A stretch of 64,000 nt of DNA from Nocardioides conyzicola (GTDB taxonomy: Bacteria; Actinomycetota; Actinomycetes; Propionibacteriales; Nocardioidaceae): positions 1,272,133 through 1,336,132 of the forward strand of contig NZ_BAABKM010000002.1 of assembly GCF_039543825.1 (NCBI RefSeq), written 5' to 3'. Below the pieces are notes generated by a model. The model saw only the letters and a list, made by a program, of their open reading frames with translations. It was not told where the DNA came from and ran no database searches. The translations under genes and the position numbers were made by a program. Below are positions 57,676-64,000 of this stretch, piece after piece (position 1 is the stretch's first letter; every line of letters begins with the position of its first letter).

Positions 57676-60003
57676 GTGCCGACCCCTCCCCGAGCCCCGT
57701 CGACCGACCTGGGGGACCTGGTCGACCGGCTGGCCTCGGTGCCGGGACGGGAGGACCGTCTGCGGCACCTGGAGGTGCTGCCTCCCCGCGTCGCGCGGGC
57801 GACGGACTGGCCGGCCTGGGTGGCCCCCGACGTCATCGCGGCACTGGGGTCCCGCGGGGTCGACCGGCTCTGGGAGCACCAGGCCGTGGCCGCGGACGCC
57901 GCCTGGGAGGGCCAGCACGTCGTGCTCGCGACCGGCACCGCGTCCGGCAAGAGCCTCGGCTACCAGCTCCCCGCGCTCACGGCGATCCGCGGGTCCCGCG
58001 GCGCCAAGGGACAACGCGGCGCGACGGTGCTCTACCTGGCGCCCACCAAGGCCCTCGCCCAGGACCAGCTGTCCAGCATCACCTCCCTCGGCCTCGACGT
58101 CCGCGCCACCACGCACGACGGCGACAGCTCCCGGGAACAGCGCGACTGGGCGCGGGACCACGGGGAGTACGTCCTCACCAACCCCGACATGCTGCACCGC
58201 TCGCTGCTGCCCGGGCACCAGCGCTGGGCGTCCTTCCTCGGCTCGGTGCAGTACGTCGTGGTCGACGAGTGCCACCACTACCGCGGGGTCTTCGGCGCGC
58301 ACGTGTCGCACGTGCTGCGCCGCCTGCGACGGGTGTGCGCGTCGTACGGCGCCGCCCCGACGTTCGTCCTCGCCTCCGCCACCGTCGCTGAGCCCGATGT
58401 CGCCGCGCGCCGGCTCACCGGGCTCGACGTCATGGCGGTCACCGGCGACGCCTCCCCCCGAGGCCGGGTCTCCCTGGCGCTGTGGGAGCCGCCGTTCACC
58501 AGCCACGCCGGCGAGAACGGCGCCCCGGTGCGTCGAGCCGCGTCCTCCGAGACGGCGGACCTGCTGGCCGACCTCGTCTCCTCCGACGTCCGCACCCTCG
58601 CCTTCGTCCGCTCGCGTCGCGGGGCCGAGCAGGTCGCGATGACGGCCGCCGAGCTGCTCGCCGACGTCGACCCGTCGTTGCCGGGCCGGGTGGCGGCCTA
58701 CCGGGGCGGCTACCTCCCCGAGGAGCGGCGCGCGCTCGAGGAGGACCTGCGCTCCGGTCGACTCATCGGCCTCGCCGCCACCAACGCGCTCGAGCTGGGC
58801 ATCGACATCAGCGGGCTCGACGCGGTGCTGATGGCCGGCTTCCCGGGCACCCGGGCCGCGATGTGGCAGCAGATCGGGCGCGCCGGCCGCGGCGCACGGG
58901 ACGCGCTGGCGATCCTGGTCGCCCGCGACGACCCGCTGGACACCTACCTCGTCACCCACCCGGAGGCGCTGCTCGGCCGGCCGGTCGAGGCCACCGTCTT
59001 CGACCCGGGCAACCCGCACGTCCTCGGACCCCAGCTGTGCGCCGCGGCGCAGGAGCTGCCCCTGACCGAGGCGGACCTGCCGCTCTTCGGCCCGACCGCC
59101 CGCGAGGTCGTCGACGCGCTCACCGAGGGCGGCCTGCTGCGGCGCCGGCCGCGGGGCTGGTTCTGGACCGACCGGGGGCGGGCCAGCGACCTCGCCGACA
59201 TCCGCTCCGCCGGCGGCGCCCCGGTGCAGCTGGTCGAGGCCGAGACCGGACGCGTCATCGGCACGGTCGACGCCTCGAGCGCGCACGGCACCGCCCATGC
59301 CGGCGCGGTCTACGTCCACCGCGGCGAGACCTGGCTGGTGCGGTCCCTCGACCTCGAGGAGCACGTCGCCGTCATCGAGCGCAGCGAGCCCACCTACTCG
59401 ACGACGGCCCGCGAGATCACCGAGATCACCATCGCCGAGGAGCGCGAGCACGCCCGCTGGGGGGCGTGCCGCCTCTCCTTCGGCACCGTCGACGTGACCC
59501 ACCAGGTGGTCGCGTTCCTGCGCAGGCGCCAGCCGGGTGGCGAGGTGCTCGGCGAGGAGCCCCTCGACCTGCCCGAGCGGACCCTGCGCACCGCCGCCGT
59601 GTGGTGGACCGTGCCGCAGCACGCCCTGGCCGAGTCGGGGCTCGCGGAGGCCGACCTGCCCGGGGCGGCCCATGCCGCCGAGCACTGCTCGATCGGCCTG
59701 CTGCCACTCTTCGCGACCTGCGACCGATGGGACATCGGCGGCGTCTCGACCGCGCTCCACCCCGATACCGGACAGCTGACCGTCTTCGTCTACGACGGCC
59801 ACCCCGGTGGCGCGGGCTTCTCCGAACGCGGGTTCCGTACGGCGCGCGCCTGGCTCACCGCCACCCGCGACACGATCACCTCGTGCACCTGCGAGGAGGG
59901 CTGCCCGTCCTGCATCCAGTCGCCCAAGTGCGGCAACCAGAACAACCCGCTCGACAAGACCGGTGCTGCCGCCCTGCTCGACCTGCTGCTCCAGGGGGGC
60001 TAG
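57676..60003 (+). CDS. DECH-box DNA helicase with DUF1998 Cys cluster (YprA/MrfA-like)
   Basis: A 775-residue superfamily 2 helicase: Walker [13 protein letters not shown] near 87, DECH in [11 protein letters not shown] near 198, motif [12 protein letters not shown] near 400, and a C-terminal DUF1998 with four Cys ([16 protein letters not shown]) near 740 for a metal site. B. subtilis MrfA (YprA), same family, works in mitomycin-lesion repair. Actinobacterial copies are encoded next to Tad-like secretion genes (TIGR03817 neighbourhood). The start is GTG with GGGGAGA ten bases upstream. Confidence 0.88.
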   Translation: MPTPPRAPSTDLGDLVDRLASVPGREDRLRHLEVLPPRVARATDWPAWVAPDVIAALGSRGVDRLWEHQAVAADAAWEGQHVVLATGTASGKSLGYQLPALTAIRGSRGAKGQRGATVLYLAPTKALAQDQLSSITSLGLDVRATTHDGDSSREQRDWARDHGEYVLTNPDMLHRSLLPGHQRWASFLGSVQYVVVDECHHYRGVFGAHVSHVLRRLRRVCASYGAAPTFVLASATVAEPDVAARRLTGLDVMAVTGDASPRGRVSLALWEPPFTSHAGENGAPVRRAASSETADLLADLVSSDVRTLAFVRSRRGAEQVAMTAAELLADVDPSLPGRVAAYRGGYLPEERRALEEDLRSGRLIGLAATNALELGIDISGLDAVLMAGFPGTRAAMWQQIGRAGRGARDALAILVARDDPLDTYLVTHPEALLGRPVEATVFDPGNPHVLGPQLCAAAQELPLTEADLPLFGPTAREVVDALTEGGLLRRRPRGWFWTDRGRASDLADIRSAGGAPVQLVEAETGRVIGTVDASSAHGTAHAGAVYVHRGETWLVRSLDLEEHVAVIERSEPTYSTTAREITEITIAEEREHARWGACRLSFGTVDVTHQVVAFLRRRQPGGEVLGEEPLDLPERTLRTAAVWWTVPQHALAESGLAEADLPGAAHAAEHCSIGLLPLFATCDRWDIGGVSTALHPDTGQLTVFVYDGHPGGAGFSERGFRTARAWLTATRDTITSCTCEEGCPSCIQSPKCGNQNNPLDKTGAAALLDLLLQGG

Positions 60004-60006
60004 CGT
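60001..60006 (+). promoter_or_regulatory. candidate -10 TAGCGT built on the helicase stop codon
   Basis: TAGCGT starts with the helicase TAG stop and lies six bases before the ATG at 60013, with no ribosome-binding site between. It may give the small membrane protein a leaderless promoter. Confidence 0.35.
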
Positions 60007-60012
60007 GCGCGC

Positions 60013-60318
60013 ATGGTCCTAGGTCTCCTGCTCATGCTGGTCGGCGCTCTCGCAGTGGTGGCGGCCGTCTTCACGGCCGACGGCAGCAACGTCGAGCTGC
60101 TCGGGCTCGACATCTCTGCGCTCGGCCTGTACCTCATCGGCCTCGGCAGCGGCCTCGCGATCCTGTGGGGCTTCACGATCAGCAAGTGGGGCACCAAGCG
60201 GAGCCTGCGTCAGCGTCGCGAGTCCAAGCAGCTCGAGGACCTCTCCGAGAAGCTGGACAAGCGCGACGCCGAGCGTCGGTCCGACGACGACAACGACCGC
60301 AACGAGCGCAGCTACTGA
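60013..60318 (+). CDS. small two-TM membrane protein with charged tail
   Basis: A 101-residue protein with two TM segments (about 2-21 and 35-56) and a highly charged cytoplasmic tail of about 40 residues (SKQLEDLSEKLDKRDAERR, probably coiled-coil). It directly follows the DECH helicase and overlaps the convergent TadE-like gene by seven bases. Family unknown. Confidence 0.6.
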   Translation: MVLGLLLMLVGALAVVAAVFTADGSNVELLGLDISALGLYLIGLGSGLAILWGFTISKWGTKRSLRQRRESKQLEDLSEKLDKRDAERRSDDDNDRNERSY

Positions 60319-60665
60319 GACGCGTCCGAGGGTCCCGCTCGCGCCTCCGCCGTGAGGTTGCCGGTCTGACCCAGCCACCGCGGCCCCGCCACCTCGACCT
60401 GTAGCCGCACCTCGCGCCCCGACACCCGGCACGAGGTGACGCTGGCCCCGTTGGCCGCGGACACCCGGACCCCGGCTGCGCACGCGTCCGCTCCGCGGGC
60501 CACTGCCTGGGCGGCGGCCAGGGCTCCGAGGTCGGCGGCCGACTGGGCCCGGCGCTCGGCACGGACCATCGCCGCTACGACGCCCAGCGCAGCGGCCAGG
60601 AGGACCAGCAGTCCGAGGCAGGCGATGGCGAACGGGATCACCGAGCCGCGCTCGTCGCGCCTCAC
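60312..60665 (-). CDS. TadE-like protein (helicase/secretion neighbourhood, Rv3654c-type)
   Basis: A 117-residue protein: after a short basic N-terminus (RRDERGSV), one TM (about 9-32), AERRAQSAADLGALAAAQAVARG (a Flp/TadG-type motif) and a small beta-rich domain with two cysteines. It matches the TIGR03816-type TadE-like group named for its link with the DECH helicase. The GTG overlaps the stop of the preceding TadE gene (GTGA). Probably a minor pseudopilin of the system. Confidence 0.75.
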   Translation of the reverse strand: MRRDERGSVIPFAIACLGLLVLLAAALGVVAAMVRAERRAQSAADLGALAAAQAVARGADACAAGVRVSAANGASVTSCRVSGREVRLQVEVAGPRWLGQTGNLTAEARAGPSDASQ

Positions 60666-61036
60666 GGGGGCGTCTCCTCCTCCGCCGCCACGGCCTCTGC
60701 CGAGACCCGCGCGAACGGCAGGTCGAAGAGCCCACCCGGGCCCCCCACCCGGCCGGCGACGACGGCGGTGACCTCGGTGCCGTCGTCGCGCACGCTGACG
60801 TCGCTGCCGGGCGGGGCGACCCGCTCCCCTCGGGCGACCGCTGTGTCGACCGCGTCGCCCCGAGCCACGGCGCGGGCCGTCTCCCGGGCCGCGTCCACCG
60901 CGCGGACCTGCGCCGCGCCGACGGCCAGCAGCCACACGAGCCCGATGGTCACGGCGATCAGCAGCGGCAGCGTCATGGCCAGCTCGGCCGTCGCGGCACC
61001 TCGCTGGTCGCCGCGGGAGGCGGGTCGCCGACGCAC
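60662..61036 (-). CDS. TadE-type pseudopilin
   Basis: A 124-residue protein with the TadE start (GDQRGAATAELAMTLPLL, one TM at about 19-44), then a small extracytoplasmic domain with ARETARAVARGD. The glutamate in TAEL is the conserved pseudopilin Glu. The GTG start overlaps the previous stop by one base (TAGTG). Corresponds to Rv3655c by position. Confidence 0.78.
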   Translation of the reverse strand: MRRRPASRGDQRGAATAELAMTLPLLIAVTIGLVWLLAVGAAQVRAVDAARETARAVARGDAVDTAVARGERVAPPGSDVSVRDDGTEVTAVVAGRVGGPGGLFDLPFARVSAEAVAAEEETPP

Positions 61037-61248
61037 TACCCGATCCCCAGCAGCCCGAGCACGTGGTCGAACAGGGTCTTGAGCAGCTGGTCACCGAAGC
61101 CACCGGTGAGCAGCTTGTAGAGCAGCCCGGCGAGGCCGGCGCCGGCGGCGGTGCCGACGGCGTACTCCGCCGTGGTGATGCCGCGCTGGTCACCGGCGGC
61201 ACGTGCGCCAGCCAGGGAGCGGGCTCGGGAACGAGGGTGCAGCGACAT
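61036..61248 (-). CDS. Flp pilin-like DUF4244 protein
   Basis: A 70-residue protein: basic N-terminus, RGITTAEYAVGTAAGAGLAGLLYKLLT with the class III pilin TAEYA motif (cleavage expected before it), and a hydrophobic C-terminus. It is probably the major pilin of this Tad-type locus (Rv3656c-like). AGGAGAAGAC precedes the ATG. Confidence 0.8.
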   Translation of the reverse strand: MSLHPRSRARSLAGARAAGDQRGITTAEYAVGTAAGAGLAGLLYKLLTGGFGDQLLKTLFDHVLGLLGIG

Positions 61249-61398
61249 GTCTTCTCCTTGTTTCCAGAAGGTGCGGGCCGCCCGATGCGGCCCGACGGGA
61301 CCGACGATCCGGGATGCCGGTGCCGCGCGCAGCCGGCCCGGCCGCGCCTGTGGACGGGGCCGTTGCGGGCGGCCCGGTGGACGGTTCGTGGCCCGGTC

Positions 61399-62121
61399 TC
61401 AGAGCTCGAGGCTGGCGAGCAGCGCGACGACGAGCGGCACGATGCCGATCAGCACGAAGGCCGGCAGCAGGCACAGCCCGAGCGGCACCGCCGCCTGGAC
61501 GCCGACGGCCCGGGCGCGCTCCTCGCTCTCCGCACGGCCGGCGCGAGCGAGCTCGTCGGCGAGCCGCTCGACGGCGGCCACCACGGGCGCTCCCGTCGTG
61601 TGCGCCCGGGCGAGGGTGCGCCCGAGCCCGACCAGGGCGGGGTCGTCGGCCAGGCCCGACCACACCTGGGCAGGGTCGAGCCCGAGCGCCAACCGCGCCG
61701 CGACCCCGGCGAGCCGGTCGGCCGCCGGACCGGGGAGGGCCTGGCAGACCTGGTCGATCGCGTCGGCGGGCGCGGCGCCGGACCGCAGCCCGGCCGCGAA
61801 GAGCGCCACCACGTGCGGCAGGTCCCGGGCGACCGCGCGACGGCGGGCGCGGACGGAGGCGGGCTCGGCCCGGCCGACCACCACCCAGGTAGCACTCGCC
61901 GTGGCGACGCCGGCAGCCACGCCGAGCGGACCGGAGACGAAGAGCAGGGCCGCCATGCCCGCGAGGCCGGACCAGAGCAGGCGATGGCGGTGCAGCCAGC
62001 CGGTCTCGGCCACGGGCGAGGGCGTGAGCAGGGCCGGGGGTGGTGCGGGCACAGCCAGGCGCGGCCGTACGAGCAGGGCCGCGGCGGCGGCCGCCGCGGT
62101 CGCCGCCACCCACACCGTCAT
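61399..62121 (-). CDS. Tad system inner-membrane protein TadC-like (T2SS-F)
   Basis: A 240-residue type II secretion F-domain protein: two N-terminal TMs, the cytoplasmic F domain (ARDLPHVVALFAAGLRSGAAPADAIDQV; ADELARAGRAESEERARAVGVQAAVPLGLCLLPAFVL) and a terminal TM. It forms the pilus platform with the TadB-like protein. The ATG overlaps the preceding stop (ATGA). Confidence 0.82.
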   Translation of the reverse strand: MTVWVAATAAAAAAALLVRPRLAVPAPPPALLTPSPVAETGWLHRHRLLWSGLAGMAALLFVSGPLGVAAGVATASATWVVVGRAEPASVRARRRAVARDLPHVVALFAAGLRSGAAPADAIDQVCQALPGPAADRLAGVAARLALGLDPAQVWSGLADDPALVGLGRTLARAHTTGAPVVAAVERLADELARAGRAESEERARAVGVQAAVPLGLCLLPAFVLIGIVPLVVALLASLEL

Positions 62122-62900
62122 GCGGACTCCTCGGCGCCTCGGGCGATGGTCTCGATCCACCACAGGCCGGCGAGCCCGAAGGTCAGGCCGAGGGCCAGGC
62201 AGGCGAGCCCGGCCGGGGTGCCGAGCAGGAAGCCCCACGGGTCGCCGCCCGCACCCGACCCCATGACCAGCGCGAGCACGGGCAGGCCCGCCACCAACCG
62301 GGCCGTGGCCCGCGCCGAGGCCAGCTCCCCCGCGACCAGGCGCCGGGTGCCGGCGGCGGCGCGCAGCGACTCCGCCACCCGGTCGATCGTCGCCGCCAGG
62401 CCTTGCCCGGTGCGGTGCGCCACCTGCCAGGCCGCGGCCACGATCCGCAGGTCCGCGGCCCCGTCGAGGTCGGCGGCCAGGCCGCGCATCGCGGCGGGCA
62501 CGTCGGCACCGACGCGGAACGCCGCGGCGACCGGGGCGAGTGCCGTCCAGGCCACCGCCGCCCGGTCGAGGCACTCCCCGGGCGCCTGGCCCGCGGCCAG
62601 CTCGCTCGCCATCAGCTCGCAGGTCTCCAGGACCCGCGCCGAGACCAGCTCCGCCGCCTTCCGGGCCCGCTGACGACGCACCAGCGCCGCACCCGCCGAC
62701 CCGGCAGCAGCGAGCACCAGGAGCAGGGCGCCGGCCCGCGGAGCGACGACCGCCGCCGCCACCGCCGCACCGAGGACGACCGGGACCGTCCACCGCCGGA
62801 GCGAGGCGACGCCCGCGCCGGGCAACGACGACCGCGGCGCCCGGACGAGGAGGACGACGGCGAGCGCGGCTGCCCCGGCGGCGAGCGCGACGGCGCTCAT
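62118..62900 (-). CDS. Tad system inner-membrane protein TadB-like (T2SS-F)
   Basis: A 260-residue F-domain protein with N-terminal TM segments (about 4-20, 38-76), the conserved ELMASELAAGQAPGECLDRA segment and two C-terminal TMs. Partner of the following TadC-like protein. It overlaps the ATPase gene by four bases. Confidence 0.82.
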   Translation of the reverse strand: MSAVALAAGAAALAVVLLVRAPRSSLPGAGVASLRRWTVPVVLGAAVAAAVVAPRAGALLLVLAAAGSAGAALVRRQRARKAAELVSARVLETCELMASELAAGQAPGECLDRAAVAWTALAPVAAAFRVGADVPAAMRGLAADLDGAADLRIVAAAWQVAHRTGQGLAATIDRVAESLRAAAGTRRLVAGELASARATARLVAGLPVLALVMGSGAGGDPWGFLLGTPAGLACLALGLTFGLAGLWWIETIARGAEESA

Positions 62901-64000
62901 CCTGCGCCCCGGAGCCGGTCCGCGAGCCGGCCCGCCGCCGGGCCAGGGGTGGCTCTGCCGTCGGCCCCGACGTCGAGCGCGGACGACATCGCCACCAGTC
63001 CGTCGCCTCCCCGGGTCGGGACGGCGACCTGCCGGAGCCGGCGGACGCCGTCGGGGCCGCGCGCCAGGTGCAGCACCACGTCGACGGCGGATGCGAGCTG
63101 GCTGTGCGCCGCCTCGCGACCCAGGCCCGCGGCGAGGGCGAGCGCCTCGACCCGCGCCGGGACGTCGAGCGCCGAGTTGGCGTGCAGGGTGCCGCAGCCA
63201 CCCTCGTGCCCCGTGTTGAGCGCCGCGAGCAGGTCGACCACCTCGGCACCCCTGACCTCGCCGACGACCAGCCGGTCGGGGCGCATCCGCAGGGCCTGGC
63301 GCACGAGGGTCCGGACCTCGACGGCGCCGGCCCCCTCCAGGTTGGCGGGTCTGCCCTCGAGCGCGACGACGTGCGGATGATCGGGCCGCAGCTCGCTGGC
63401 GTCCTCGACCACGACGAGCCGCTCGCCGGGGTCGACCCGGGCGAGCAGGGCCGCCAGCAGGGTCGTCTTGCCCGACCCGGTGCCGCCGCTGACCAGGAAG
63501 GCCAGCCGGGCGGTCACGACCGCGTGGAGCAGGTCGGCGGTCGGCCGGTCGCAGGTGTCGCGCTCGACCAGCTCGTCGAGCGTGAAGCCCTGACGCCGCG
63601 GCACCCGCAGCGAGACCACCGTGCCGGGTCGCGCCAGCGGGGCCAGGACGGCGTGGAACCGGGTGCCGTCGGGCAGCCGGAGGTCGACGTACGGCGTCGC
63701 GTCGTCGAGCCGGCGGCCGCCGAGGGCGGCCAGTCGCTGCGCGAGCCGGCGCACCGACTCCTCGTCGGGGAAGCGGACGTCGGTGAGCTCGAGACCGCGG
63801 CCCCGGTCGAGGTAGACGTGCTCCGCTCCGTTGACGAGGACGTCGGTCACGCCCGGGGTGCGGAGGAGCGGCTCGAGCGGCCCGGCTCCGATGACGTCGC
63901 GGCGCAGGGTCTCGTAGACGGCGAGCACCTCGGCGTCGCCGACCGGCCGACCGGTGACCCGCAGCGCCTCGGCGACCCGGTGCGGGGTCAGCTCTCCTGG
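62897..64000 (-). CDS. TadA/CpaF-type pilus assembly ATPase, 5' end outside window (partial)
   Basis: At least 367 residues of a VirB11/TadA ATPase: Walker A SGGTGSGKTTLL, Asp box VVVEDASELRPDHPHVV, Walker B-like RPDRLVVGEVRGAEVVDLL, and His box GHEGGCGTLHANS. The reading frame is open to base 64000, so the N-terminus is cut off. It powers pilus assembly for the TadB/TadC platform and corresponds to the TIGR03819 'helicase/secretion neighbourhood ATPase' (Rv3659c type). Confidence 0.88.
   Translation of the reverse strand, partial: PGELTPHRVAEALRVTGRPVGDAEVLAVYETLRRDVIGAGPLEPLLRTPGVTDVLVNGAEHVYLDRGRGLELTDVRFPDEESVRRLAQRLAALGGRRLDDATPYVDLRLPDGTRFHAVLAPLARPGTVVSLRVPRRQGFTLDELVERDTCDRPTADLLHAVVTARLAFLVSGGTGSGKTTLLAALLARVDPGERLVVVEDASELRPDHPHVVALEGRPANLEGAGAVEVRTLVRQALRMRPDRLVVGEVRGAEVVDLLAALNTGHEGGCGTLHANSALDVPARVEALALAAGLGREAAHSQLASAVDVVLHLARGPDGVRRLRQVAVPTRGGDGLVAMSSALDVGADGRATPGPAAGRLADRLRGAG

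Overview
The window comes from a high-GC actinobacterium. GTG and TTG starts, 4-base stop/start overlaps, a BldG-type anti-anti-sigma factor, a DUF222/HNH protein and lysine-rich Ig-like secreted proteins together fit a Nocardioides-like member of the Nocardioidaceae; this is inference from gene content, not from a marker gene. No gene-free stretch exceeds about 260 bases; the longest are 27796-28046, 28329-28543 and 30255-30506.

Bases 1-22213 are a catabolic region. A divergent pair (DapB-like dehydrogenase; F420-dependent oxidoreductase, TetR regulator, Fe-S old-yellow enzyme and thioesterase) is followed by a flavin monooxygenase, an OsmC protein and metX-metY with a CoA-binding protein. 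A ten-gene minus-strand operon (18591 down to 10387) then encodes a TetR regulator, a CYP123-like P450, an SDR, a CYP51-type P450, its 3Fe-4S ferredoxin, an NTF2-fold protein, an aldehyde dehydrogenase, another SDR, a hydroxyisobutyrate-type dehydrogenase and a carboxymuconolactone-decarboxylase-like protein. Its content matches the mycobacterial Rv0763c-Rv0771 locus. A thiolase, an MDR oxidoreductase, an NTF2-fold protein and an SDR flank it, with a KstR-like box. Oxidation of a sterol or terpenoid followed by beta-oxidation-like steps is the simplest reading.

Bases 22272-38108 are mixed: a SigE-type sigma factor with a membrane partner, a secreted protein behind a LexA-like palindrome, a MarR-controlled MFS exporter, an orphan PTS EIIA, a LapA-like protein, a sparse stretch with a DUF222/HNH protein, a STAS protein, an acyl-CoA ligase, an MFS exporter with a secreted partner, a universal stress protein, tRNA-Thr(CGT), a LysR regulator divergent from a small zinc-ribbon protein, and a limonene-epoxide-hydrolase-like protein.

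Bases 38118-64000 follow a conserved actinobacterial backbone: exported peptidase, holB, tmk, topA, methyltransferase, proton-pumping pyrophosphatase, bldG, DECH-box helicase and Tad-type pilus genes. It is interrupted at 45321-52996 by a second SigE/membrane-partner pair and a 1856-residue secreted protein with five near-identical 213-217-residue repeats. Recurrent signals include about ten probable leaderless promoters (TANNNT 6-9 bases before the start codon), several palindromic operators, and a structured repeat of about 68 bp in two copies, each abutting a start codon.
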